A DNA stretch of 36,358 bases from Candidatus Homeothermus arabinoxylanisolvens (GTDB lineage Bacteria > Bacteroidota > Bacteroidia > Bacteroidales > Muribaculaceae), in assembly GCA_001689405.1 (NCBI GenBank), contig LUJO01000017.1:1-36358 (forward strand), in the 5' to 3' direction. The first letter of the stretch is position 1, and the number at the start of each line of letters is the position of its first letter. Positions 1 to 7,907 of the stretch are shown piece by piece. Position numbers and translations under genes: made by a program. Below the pieces are notes generated by a model that saw only the letters and a program-made list of their open reading frames with translations, did not search any database and was not told the DNA's origin.

Positions 1-305
1 AAGATACATAATATTTTTAATATGCAATACCTTTTTTAATAAAAAATTTAGTAAAACTATATCATTTAACCATAGTTAATAGCCAACATTCTTATTTACA
101 ATTATTTACAAACGTGAGCAAATATTTCATTTATATTACATAACTTCACATATCCTGTCACAACGGCCCTACATTAGTTAATTTAAGTATTTAAATGCCG
201 CATTTTGCACGGTTTACAAGAAATATAGTAATTTTGCATTACAGACTCTGTTAACTTAATTTCTACAGATATCACAATACATCATTAATATAATAATTCT
301 TACAT
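1..305. other. AT-rich intergenic region upstream of menB
   Basis: No convincing gene is visible. The stretch is very AT-rich and holds the menB promoter described separately. The other early men genes (menF, menD) are not within these 305 bases, so menB begins its own transcription unit here or lies after a gap in a longer locus. Confidence 0.6.
204..236 (+). promoter_or_regulatory. Bacteroidota-type promoter for menBCE
   Basis: TTTG at 204-207 is followed after 21 bp by TAATTTTG at 229-236, matching the Bacteroidota -33/-7 consensus TTTG-n19-21-TAnnTTTG. It predicts a leader of about 65 nt before the menB ATG at 306. Confidence 0.7.
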
Positions 306-1124
306 ATGAGAGAATGGAGCACAATCAAAGAGTATGAGGATATTCTTTTCCAACAATATGGCGGCATAGCCAAAATAACGATAAACCGTCCTCAGGTATA
401 CAATGCATTTAGACCTCAGACCAACTTCGAAATGCTCGATGCCATGGCCATATGCCGCGAGCGACCCGACATAGGCGTCATCGTGCTCACAGGCACCGGC
501 GACAAAGCGTTTTGCTCGGGGGGCGACCAGAAAGTAAAAGGCGTTGGAGGCTATATCGACCAAAACGGAGTGCCTCGTCTTAATGTACTCGATCTGCACA
601 AAGCCATCCGTTCTATTCCAAAACCGGTAATAGCGATGGTCAATGGATATGCCATAGGCGGAGGTAATGTGCTTCAGGTAGTTTGTGACCTTACCATAGC
701 ATCGGAAAATGCACGTTTCGGACAGACCGGCCCGAAAGTAGGCAGCTTCGACGCAGGTTTCGGCTCTTCATATCTCGCTCGCTGTGTCGGACAGAAAAAA
801 GCCCGCGAAATCTGGTTTCTATGCCGTCAATACACCGCCAAAGAAGCTGAAGAGATGGGCATGGTCAACAAAGTAGTGCCGCTTGAACGGCTTGAGGACG
901 AGACCGTAGAATGGTGCGAAACGATACTCAAACGAAGCCCTATGGCTATCAGGATGATCAAACGCGCGCTTAACGCAGAGCTTGACGGACAACGGGGCAT
1001 GATGGAATTTGCGGGCGACGCCACACTCATGTATTACCTCATGGCAGAAGCGCAGGAAGGCAAAAACGCATTTCTGGAAAAGCGCGATCCCGATTTCGAC
1101 CAGTTCCCCAAATTCCCCGGTTGA
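306..1124 (+). CDS. menB: 1,4-dihydroxy-2-naphthoyl-CoA synthase (MenB)
   Basis: Closes the second ring of the naphthoquinone by converting o-succinylbenzoyl-CoA to 1,4-dihydroxy-2-naphthoyl-CoA in the menaquinone pathway (cytosol). The 272-aa protein is a crotonase-fold enzyme. Visible landmarks are SGGDQ at residues 71-75, the oxyanion-hole segment GYAIGGGN at 114-121, and the MenB hallmark GPKVGSFDAG at 142-151, which separates MenB from ordinary enoyl-CoA hydratases. Length is normal for the family. The ATG at 306 lies downstream of a good promoter. Its stop overlaps the menC ATG by one base, so menB, menC and menE are probably co-transcribed and coupled. Confidence 0.95.
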   Translation: MREWSTIKEYEDILFQQYGGIAKITINRPQVYNAFRPQTNFEMLDAMAICRERPDIGVIVLTGTGDKAFCSGGDQKVKGVGGYIDQNGVPRLNVLDLHKAIRSIPKPVIAMVNGYAIGGGNVLQVVCDLTIASENARFGQTGPKVGSFDAGFGSSYLARCVGQKKAREIWFLCRQYTAKEAEEMGMVNKVVPLERLEDETVEWCETILKRSPMAIRMIKRALNAELDGQRGMMEFAGDATLMYYLMAEAQEGKNAFLEKRDPDFDQFPKFPG

Positions 1125-2188
1125 TGCTAAAGGCAAAATACATTTCCTACACCCTGCACTTCAAGCAACCGGCCGTAACGTCGCGCGACACTCTCACCCG
1201 ACGCGACACATATTATATAAAAATATGGCATGAAGAAGCGCCCGGTTGCTTCGGTATAGGCGAGTGCGCCCTATTTCGCGGACTTGGAGATGACGACAAG
1301 CCTGACTACGAAAAGCGATTGGCCGACCTGTGCGACGACATAAACCGAAGCCGGTCGATCGACAATATCGCATGGCCTGAATACACATCTCTTCGGTTCG
1401 GACTTGAAACCGCGCTCAATGACTTGCGAAACGGCGGCAAACGCATCATATACCGTAGCGGCTGGAGTCAGGGTCTGAAGGAAATACCGATAAACGGCCT
1501 CATATGGATGGGCGATGCCCGGACCATGCTATCGCGAATTGACGAAAAATTGAACGCCGGCTTTCGCTGCATGAAGCTGAAAATAGGTGGTATAAATTTC
1601 GATGAGGAGCTCGACCTGTTGCGTTACATACGCCGCAGGTATTCACCCGACCGCCTTGAACTCCGCCTCGATGCCAACGGTTCTTTTACACCGGACAATG
1701 CGTTGTCACGGCTTGAAAAGCTGTCACATTACGGCATACACTCCATAGAGCAGCCGATAAAACCGCGACAGTACGACACCATGCGACGATTGTGCGACCA
1801 AAGTCCGATAGCCATAGCTCTTGACGAAGAGCTTATAGGGCTACACTCCGTTAGTGAGAAGACAGAGATGCTTGACAGCATACGCCCGCGTTACATAATA
1901 CTTAAACCATCGCTATGCGGAGGCTTCCGGAGTGCGGACGAGTGGATAGTACTTGCCGAAGAAAGAAGTATCGGATGGTGGGCCACATCGGCTCTTGAAT
2001 CCAACATAGGGCTTAACGCCATAGCCCAATGGGTGTCGACATACAATACGACAATGCCTCAAGGACTTGGCACGGGAGCGTTATACACCGACAACATACC
2101 GTCACCTATCATACAGGAGCGCGATATAATACGATACGATCCTGACGGAGAATGGCGGTTGCCGGAAGACATATTACACCTATGGTAG
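1124..2188 (+). CDS. menC: o-succinylbenzoate synthase (MenC)
   Basis: Dehydrates SHCHC to o-succinylbenzoate in menaquinone synthesis. It is an enolase-superfamily enzyme of 354 aa with a capping domain followed by the barrel. Candidate active-site and metal residues are visible: KLK at 151-153, D183 in RLDANG, E209 in IEQP, D234 in LDEE and K261 in ILKPS. The reading frame extends 5' to a TTG at 1121, but the ATG at 1124 directly overlaps the menB stop (TGATG), the usual coupling arrangement, and is chosen here. It overlaps menE at its 3' end. The order B-C-E fits a menaquinone operon; the family is promiscuous (some members racemize N-acylamino acids), but the neighbours settle the assignment. 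Confidence 0.9.
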   Translation: MLKAKYISYTLHFKQPAVTSRDTLTRRDTYYIKIWHEEAPGCFGIGECALFRGLGDDDKPDYEKRLADLCDDINRSRSIDNIAWPEYTSLRFGLETALNDLRNGGKRIIYRSGWSQGLKEIPINGLIWMGDARTMLSRIDEKLNAGFRCMKLKIGGINFDEELDLLRYIRRRYSPDRLELRLDANGSFTPDNALSRLEKLSHYGIHSIEQPIKPRQYDTMRRLCDQSPIAIALDEELIGLHSVSEKTEMLDSIRPRYIILKPSLCGGFRSADEWIVLAEERSIGWWATSALESNIGLNAIAQWVSTYNTTMPQGLGTGALYTDNIPSPIIQERDIIRYDPDGEWRLPEDILHLW

Positions 2189-3141
2189 TAGATCCGCACG
2201 GGCTTGCCGAGAAGTTTCTCGACGAATGGCACAATGAAAAAGATTACGTCATAGCCCACACCTCAGGTTCGACAGGCAAACCAAAAGAGATAAGATTACT
2301 GAAATCCGACATGCTTCTGTCGGCCCGGGCCACATGCCGTTTTTTCGGCATAAACCCGAAGTCAGTGCTGCTGCTGCCGTTGTCGACCGACTATATAGCC
2401 GGCAAAATGATGATTGTAAGGGCAATCGAGTCCGGAGCGACACTGTACATAGAAAAACCGGCACGGGCAATATCGCTTGACCGATGCGGGTCTATAGATC
2501 TACTGCCCATAGTGCCCGCACAGCTTGAACACATCCTGTCAGCCGACAAAAGGAGCATAGTACGCAATCTTCTCATAGGCGGAGGCGCCCTGTCACCCGA
2601 ACAGGAAACCGCCATAGCAAAAAGCGGCATAAATGCATGGCTCTCATACGGCATGACGGAAACGTGCAGCCATGTGGCCATACGCAAAATATCGTCAGAA
2701 GCGACATCATTCGAAGCTCTTCCGGGCATAACATTTGACACGGACAAAAGAGGGTGTCTCGTCATAAACGCACCGGGATTTTCATTCGGCCGTCTTGTCA
2801 CCAACGACATTGTCGAAACTGAATCTCCACTCAGGTTTCGGTGGCTCGGCAGATACGATAATGTAATAAACTCCGGAGGCATAAAGATTCACCCCGAAGA
2901 GGTGGAACGCAAACTTTCCTCGCTCATCAAGCGCCCGTTTTATGTCATCGGACGTCAAAGCCACGAGTGGGGTCAGGAAGCGGTCATGTACATAGAAGGC
3001 AGCGGAAGGCAAGAAGATGCCGACGTCATAATAAACGAAGCACGCCGTATTCTCGACCGATACAGCGTGCCCAAAGCGGTTTATTTCATTCCGGAATTTG
3101 ACCGGACCTCCTCCGACAAGATTATACGCAGATTGTTTTAA
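2182..3141 (+). CDS. menE: o-succinylbenzoate-CoA ligase, short form (MenE)
   Basis: Activates o-succinylbenzoate with ATP and CoA, supplying MenB with its substrate. This is an ANL-superfamily adenylating enzyme. Motifs, counted from the ATG at 2182, are the P-loop TSGSTGKPK (27-35), YGMTET (156-161), the hinge region GRYDNVINSGG (about 223-233) and a near-terminal SSDK carrying the expected catalytic lysine. At 319 aa it is much shorter than proteobacterial MenE (about 450 aa): it starts almost at the P-loop. I believe short forms occur in Bacteroidota. An upstream in-frame ATG at 2152 would overlap menC by 37 bases; the ATG at 2182 overlaps by 7 and is preferred. The 3' end overlaps the convergent crp-like gene by a few bases. 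Confidence 0.88.
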   Translation: MVVDPHGLAEKFLDEWHNEKDYVIAHTSGSTGKPKEIRLLKSDMLLSARATCRFFGINPKSVLLLPLSTDYIAGKMMIVRAIESGATLYIEKPARAISLDRCGSIDLLPIVPAQLEHILSADKRSIVRNLLIGGGALSPEQETAIAKSGINAWLSYGMTETCSHVAIRKISSEATSFEALPGITFDTDKRGCLVINAPGFSFGRLVTNDIVETESPLRFRWLGRYDNVINSGGIKIHPEEVERKLSSLIKRPFYVIGRQSHEWGQEAVMYIEGSGRQEDADVIINEARRILDRYSVPKAVYFIPEFDRTSSDKIIRRLF

Positions 3142-3839
3142 CCGAACTTGCTTATCTTCCTTAGAGCGGGTTCGTTGATTATCTTTATACGCCGACCGTC
3201 AACGATAAGTATTTTTTCATTGACAAAACCCGACAGTGTGCGTATGGCGTTGGATGTCGTCATATTTGACAGGTTCGCGAGGTCTTCGCGCGCCATATAT
3301 ATTTTTATTGTGGAGTTATCGTCTTCATAGCCGTAACTCTCCCTCAAAGCGATAAGAGCTTCAGCCAGACGTCCGCGAATATGTTTTTGTGTGAGGTTGA
3401 CTATTTTTGTATCCGATCCGCCGAGATTTCTTGAAAGTTCATGTATGAAAAACCAAGCGAGCTTTATGTTGTTCTGGATAAGATCCTTTACAACCGACAT
3501 GGGAATGGATCCGAGCACCGATGCTTCAAACGCCGCTGCCGTCGACACATAAGGCTCCTCGGCAAAGTAGGCACGGTAACCGAAGTACTGCACCGGACGT
3601 ATGAGGCGCAATATCTGTTGACGTCCGCCTATACCGTCTTTATACAGCTTCACTTTACCCTTAAGCAGACACCACAGAAACTCCGGCTCCTCCTTCTCGG
3701 CATATATAATCTGATTCTTTTTAAATGTATGCGTAGTAAAATTCTCGACAATACGACGCTTCTCGTTACCGTCAAGAATAGACCATATATCGGCTAAATC
3801 ATTTTGAATGACTTTTTCTAAAGTGCTTTTTTTGATCAT
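3138..3839 (-). CDS. Crp/Fnr-family transcriptional regulator
   Basis: Predicted cAMP-receptor/FNR-type regulator of 233 aa. The N-terminal half is a cyclic-nucleotide-binding-like beta roll (FKKNQIIYAEKEEPEFLWCL, then KGKVKLYKDG). A dimerization helix and a C-terminal winged helix follow, with TQKHIRGRLAEALIAL and an HTH around MAREDLANLSNMTTSNAIRT. No FNR-type N-terminal cysteine cluster is seen, so an oxygen-sensing Fe-S role is not supported; the ligand is unknown. The frame is open further upstream to 3908, but a -7 box (TAACTTTG) lies inside that extension, so the start at 3839 is chosen. It is convergent with menE, with a 4-base overlap of the coding ends. Confidence 0.85.
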   Translation of the reverse strand: MIKKSTLEKVIQNDLADIWSILDGNEKRRIVENFTTHTFKKNQIIYAEKEEPEFLWCLLKGKVKLYKDGIGGRQQILRLIRPVQYFGYRAYFAEEPYVSTAAAFEASVLGSIPMSVVKDLIQNNIKLAWFFIHELSRNLGGSDTKIVNLTQKHIRGRLAEALIALRESYGYEDDNSTIKIYMAREDLANLSNMTTSNAIRTLSGFVNEKILIVDGRRIKIINEPALRKISKFG

Positions 3840-3878
3840 CTTTCCAAATGCCGTGCAATAATGTTTTACAGCATAAGG

Positions 3879-3910
3879 CAAAGTTATGAAGAATTGTTCT
3901 ATTTCCACAA
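3879..3910 (-). promoter_or_regulatory. Promoter of the Crp/Fnr-type gene
   Basis: Read on the minus strand: TTG (3910-3908), 21 bp, then TAACTTTG (3886-3879). It predicts a start of transcription near 3874 and so excludes the upstream in-frame ATG at 3908. Confidence 0.65.
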
Positions 3911-4001
3911 TAAATTATAAAAAAAGACCCCTTGTTTCGATATTTTTACCACTAAAAGGTATTTTCACGACACTTTAAGCCATATTTTTAAGCCATTTTT
4001 G

Positions 4002-4009
4002 TATTTTTG
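4002..4009 (+). promoter_or_regulatory. -7 box of aroE
   Basis: TATTTTTG matches TAnnTTTG exactly. It overlaps a TTG at 4007 that would otherwise be a possible start, and places the transcript start near 4014, leaving the ATG at 4031 as first usable codon. No clean -33 box is seen. Confidence 0.6.
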
Positions 4010-4030
4010 CGAAAAATATTAAAATTGACT

Positions 4031-4786
4031 ATGGCAGGAAAAGGCGAACGTATATTCGGATTAATCGGGTTTCCGTTGACCCACTCGTTTTCCAAAAATT
4101 ATTTTAATCAGAAGTTTGAAGCGGAGCATATCGACGCACGCTATCTTAACTTCGAGCTACCCGACATCGGCGACCTGATGGAGGTAGTGGCACAGTATCC
4201 GACCTTGAGCGGGCTCAACGTCACTATACCGTACAAAGAACAGGTACTGCCTTATCTTGATGAAATAGACGAGGATGCGGCAAAGATAGGCGCCGTCAAT
4301 GTCATAAAATTCATCCGCAAGAAGAACAGTCTGAAGTTTAAAGGATACAACTCCGACATGATCGGCTTTTCCGATTCATTGCGGCCCTTAATAACGCCTG
4401 CGCGCAACAAAGCATTGATACTCGGCACCGGAGGCGCGGCCAAAGCCGTACGGCAAGGATTGATAAACCTCGGCATTGAACCGACATATGTATCGCGCAC
4501 GCCTGAGGAAGGTGAACTCGGCTACGATGATCTCGACCCTGAAGTAATGAATGAGCATAAGATTATCGTAAACACTACTCCCCTCGGCATGTATCCCAAA
4601 ATAGACACATGCCCCGATATCCCCTACGGACTGCTGACTCCCGAGCACCTGTGCTATGACCTAATATACAATCCTGACGTAACTTTATTTATGAAACGTG
4701 CGTCAGAACACGGAGCCGAAGTCAAAAACGGACTGGAAATGCTTCTGCTCCAAGCGTTCATATCTTGGAACATATGGAATGAATAA
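4031..4786 (+). CDS. aroE: Shikimate dehydrogenase (AroE)
   Basis: NADPH-dependent reduction of 3-dehydroshikimate to shikimate in the chorismate pathway. The 251-aa protein has the substrate-binding serines in FPLTHSFSK (S19, S21), NVTIPYK with the catalytic lysine K69, NSD with D109, and the nucleotide-binding loop GTGGAAKA (132-139). A C-terminal stretch GLEMLLLQA is typical of the family. Chorismate also feeds menaquinone synthesis, so the nearby menBCE genes are metabolically related, although separated by a minus-strand gene. The start at 4031 is fixed by the promoter at 4002-4009. Convergent with the downstream YeiH-type gene. Confidence 0.92.
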   Translation: MAGKGERIFGLIGFPLTHSFSKNYFNQKFEAEHIDARYLNFELPDIGDLMEVVAQYPTLSGLNVTIPYKEQVLPYLDEIDEDAAKIGAVNVIKFIRKKNSLKFKGYNSDMIGFSDSLRPLITPARNKALILGTGGAAKAVRQGLINLGIEPTYVSRTPEEGELGYDDLDPEVMNEHKIIVNTTPLGMYPKIDTCPDIPYGLLTPEHLCYDLIYNPDVTLFMKRASEHGAEVKNGLEMLLLQAFISWNIWNE

Positions 4787-4801
4787 CGGCTCCGCCGTCA
4801 G

Positions 4802-5833
4802 TTAGAGACACATCGGAGCCAGATACTTGGACAAAAGGTAACCGCCGCCAAGCAGCCATATATAAAGTATGAACGCCAAAACAAAAGGCTTGGCTCCGGC
4901 TTTCTTGAATTTATCTATGCTCGTCTCCGCACCTAAAGCCGCCATAGCCATAGTAAGCAAGAATGTGTCCACATAATTGATGCCGTCGACAAGCGACTGC
5001 GGCAGCAAGTCAAAAGAGTTAAAGCCTATTACGGCAAGGAATCCGATAGCGAACCACGGTATCGCCACCTTCCCTTTCTGTGCCTCCCCCGAGCCTTTCT
5101 TGGCTTTCATGGCTACCCAGTAACCAAGTATAAGCAGCACGGGCACAAGAAGCATCACACGTATCATCTTCACTATTATGGCCACATTCGATATATCGGT
5201 ACCCATGGCATTGCCGGCCCCTACCGCATGCGCCACTTCATGGAGAGTAGAGCCTGCATATATACCCATCTCGTCAGGCGTAAGCTGAAGCATACCGGTC
5301 CTGTAAGCTATAGGATAGATAAACATGGATATGGTACCGAATATAACTACAGTAGCTACAGCGACAGCCGTCTTGTAAGGTTTGGTGCGGATAGTCGACT
5401 CGGCGCCAAGCACGGCAGCGGCGCCGCATATTCCGCTACCTATCGATGTAAGCAGGGCTATGTCTTTGTCCATCTTAAGCAGACGTCCGACAAATACGCC
5501 TCCAAGTATTGTGACTGTCACAATTATTACATCTACGAGTATGCCTGCCGTACCGACATTGAGCACATCCTGAAATGTAAGCCTGAAACCATACAGGATT
5601 ATACCGAGACGAAGTATCTTTTTCGAACAGAACTGAATACCCGGCACCCATGTCTCGGGAAGATGATTTCTAAGACTGTTTGCATAAAGCATACCCAAGA
5701 TGATGCCTATAATCATCGGGCTGAATGAAATCTCTTTGAAGAATTGCGCATCGCCTATGTAAAATGCGGCACAGGAAAACAAACCGATCAACAGTATTCC
5801 GTGCAACATGCTGCTACGTTTCTCACTGAACAT
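4802..5833 (-). CDS. YeiH/UPF0324-family integral membrane protein
   Basis: Polytopic inner-membrane protein of 343 aa with about ten hydrophobic segments. Features typical of the YeiH/UPF0324 family are SPMIIGIILGMLYAN near the N-terminus, GIILYGFRLTFQDV, the re-entrant-like GSGICGAAAVLG segment, and STLHEVAHAVGAG in the middle. Members are often labelled putative sulfate exporters; the substrate here is not shown by the sequence. The frame is open up to 5899, but an exact -7 box lies at 5873-5880 within that extension, so the ATG at 5833 is chosen. No sulfur-metabolism genes are adjacent. Confidence 0.85.
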   Translation of the reverse strand: MFSEKRSSMLHGILLIGLFSCAAFYIGDAQFFKEISFSPMIIGIILGMLYANSLRNHLPETWVPGIQFCSKKILRLGIILYGFRLTFQDVLNVGTAGILVDVIIVTVTILGGVFVGRLLKMDKDIALLTSIGSGICGAAAVLGAESTIRTKPYKTAVAVATVVIFGTISMFIYPIAYRTGMLQLTPDEMGIYAGSTLHEVAHAVGAGNAMGTDISNVAIIVKMIRVMLLVPVLLILGYWVAMKAKKGSGEAQKGKVAIPWFAIGFLAVIGFNSFDLLPQSLVDGINYVDTFLLTMAMAALGAETSIDKFKKAGAKPFVLAFILYIWLLGGGYLLSKYLAPMCL

Positions 5834-5872
5834 AAATACCTTGAATTTTATTACACCTATTTTTTTCGGGCA

Positions 5873-5880
5873 CAAATTTA
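5873..5880 (-). promoter_or_regulatory. -7 box of the YeiH-family gene
   Basis: Reverse-strand TAAATTTG matches TAnnTTTG. It gives a leader of about 35 nt to the ATG at 5833 and rules out the longer reading from 5899. Confidence 0.55.
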
Positions 5881-5946
5881 AATCTAAAATTTCATTCAAA
5901 GCTAATTTTTAACCTCAATTAATTTATATCTTTTAATTTTAGTATG

Positions 5947-5954
5947 TATATTTG
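5947..5954 (+). promoter_or_regulatory. -7 box of comEC-like gene
   Basis: TATATTTG matches TAnnTTTG; expected transcript start near 5959, about 40 nt before the GTG start at 5999. It is divergent to the YeiH promoter across a 165-bp intergenic region. Confidence 0.55.
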
Positions 5955-5998
5955 TCAATAACCTTAATATTTACAAACTTAACCAATATAAATCGCCT

Positions 5999-7843
5999 GT
6001 GAAGCCGCCGTTTTCATATGTTCCGCTACTTCCCGCGGCCATAATAATGGTTGCGGTAATTCTGATAATACATATATTTACTCTGGAACCGCCTGCAATA
6101 ATGGGAAAAGAGCGCTACCACGGCATAGTGAAAAGGAGCAAGACCAATGACACCGGCCAGCACCTTACCGTAAATACGACACTGCCGGGAGGGCAACGCG
6201 CCACCGTACTGCTCACTTATCCGACGGTAAGCATACCGGTATCGCCCGGCGACTCAGTCAGTTTCTCGGCTACATTAAATCTACCGGCGCACCCCGACAT
6301 GTACGAAAACGATTATGCGTCGACATTACGGCGAAGCGGCATAGAGTATACGGCTTTTGTACGTCCTGACAGCCTTGATATAACCGATAGAAGCAATTCA
6401 CTTTATTGGCGCATAAGAAGATTACAACCGCTCATAGGCGATATGCTTAAACAAAGTGACCTCGATACTCCGTCATGTGAATTTCTCATAGCGACACTTA
6501 CAGGCGACAGTTCCATATTGCCCGAAGCGACGCGCACGCGTTTCTCATCATCGGGCGTAGCTCATGTACTTGCTTTAAGCGGCCTACACGTCGGCATTAT
6601 AGCCATCGTATTGTCAATCGTGCTGTTTCCGCTAAGGATGACGGGCAAACGCCACCTGCCGACTGCCATAATCATAGTGGCATTATGGAGCTATGCCGTA
6701 ATGACAGGCTTGTCTCCATCTGTAACCCGCGCGGTCATCATGGCCTCGACCATAGGCCTCGGCTTCATGCTGAAACGCAGGTATTCAAGTTTCAATGCAC
6801 TTTTGCTGGCTATGATTATCATACTGCTTTTTGATCCCATCGCACTGTTTCAGCCCGGCTTTCAGCTATCCTTCTCCGCTGTAGCATCCATTTTGATATT
6901 TTCAATGCCTCTGAACAATATAAATCTTAAAAATCGCTCATTATATTATATTGTATCACTCATAACCGTAACCATTGCAGCGACACTGGGTACGGCCATG
7001 ACAGCGGCTTATCATTTTCATACATTTCCAAGTTACTTCATTCTCGCCAATATACCGGTCATCATAATTCTTCCGTTTATTATTTCTGGCGGCATCGTCA
7101 TACTTATCGCCGAGGCGGCAGGCATCGGATGCAGTGCCGTATGTCAATCAGTAGACTTCCTTTACCGCATAATCGACAGCATAACCACTTCAGTCAACAT
7201 GCTTCCGGGCGCTACCATAAAAGGCATATATTTCTCCGGATGGACATTGATACCCTACTTCGCCACAATGACCGCACTCGCTTTATCCATATTTTACCGA
7301 CGGCGCATATGGTATCTCCTCTCAGCGGTGTCGGTTATTATTACGGCGACAATACTCATGGCCACAGCTCCACATTATCCGGAAGAAGAATTTTTTATCA
7401 CCCGCGCAACATACGAAACATCTGCCATATACCGTCATAAGAAAGAAGCCTTTCTTATCACAACCGCCGCGCCTCAAAATGCCATGTCAGTCATCCATGC
7501 CCACCAACGGCGTTTCGGCGACTTCCTTTCAATCCGGGGCATCGACTCTCTCCGAATCGCACCGGACTCATTGACTTTGGGGAATATCACGCGCATCGAC
7601 AACATGCTTCGTTATAAAGACAAAACTTATCAGTTCGTACACAATGACCGACTTGAGCCAAACATGCATGTCGATTATGTCGTCGTATGCAGGGGGTTCA
7701 AAGGCGACATCCTTGACATCGCACGCACATTTTCGCCCGACTCGATACTGCTCAGCAACGACCTGCATCCACGGCGCCACAACCGCTACCTCGACAGCCT
7801 GCAACTCCACGCCATTCCCCACCGCTCACTCAAAAAGCCATAA
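5999..7843 (+). CDS. comEC: ComEC/Rec2-family competence membrane protein
   Basis: Predicted inner-membrane channel for single-stranded DNA uptake. The 614-aa protein starts at GTG with a hydrophobic hairpin (residues 8-28), then a soluble OB-like region (about 40-125). The Competence core follows, marked by the hallmark ALSGLHVG at 192-199 and many membrane segments up to about residue 475. The last 140 or so residues resemble the position of the metallo-beta-lactamase-like domain, but no HxHxDH motif is present, so this part is degenerate or unrelated. It is shorter than the classical protein. Whether the organism is naturally competent cannot be told from this window. Confidence 0.85.
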   Translation: MKPPFSYVPLLPAAIIMVAVILIIHIFTLEPPAIMGKERYHGIVKRSKTNDTGQHLTVNTTLPGGQRATVLLTYPTVSIPVSPGDSVSFSATLNLPAHPDMYENDYASTLRRSGIEYTAFVRPDSLDITDRSNSLYWRIRRLQPLIGDMLKQSDLDTPSCEFLIATLTGDSSILPEATRTRFSSSGVAHVLALSGLHVGIIAIVLSIVLFPLRMTGKRHLPTAIIIVALWSYAVMTGLSPSVTRAVIMASTIGLGFMLKRRYSSFNALLLAMIIILLFDPIALFQPGFQLSFSAVASILIFSMPLNNINLKNRSLYYIVSLITVTIAATLGTAMTAAYHFHTFPSYFILANIPVIIILPFIISGGIVILIAEAAGIGCSAVCQSVDFLYRIIDSITTSVNMLPGATIKGIYFSGWTLIPYFATMTALALSIFYRRRIWYLLSAVSVIITATILMATAPHYPEEEFFITRATYETSAIYRHKKEAFLITTAAPQNAMSVIHAHQRRFGDFLSIRGIDSLRIAPDSLTLGNITRIDNMLRYKDKTYQFVHNDRLEPNMHVDYVVVCRGFKGDILDIARTFSPDSILLSNDLHPRRHNRYLDSLQLHAIPHRSLKKP

Positions 7844-7854
7844 AAAGGCCCCGT

Positions 7855-7890
7855 TCTGCCACGAAATGTCATAGTAAATCATTATCTTCG
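7855..7890 (+). promoter_or_regulatory. Operator-promoter of the WYL-HAD gene
   Basis: The motif TCTGCCACGAAATGTCATA (7855-7873) precedes a near-consensus -7 box TATCTTCG (7883-7890). The same motif lies at the same 28-base distance from the -7 box upstream of 9836. The core is TGCC-ACGAAAT-GTCA (7857-7871), an imperfect half-site pair around a 7-nt spacer. Its position between -33 and -7 suggests repression when bound. Confidence 0.5.
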
Positions 7891-7907
7891 CGGAAAACTA
7901 ATTATCT

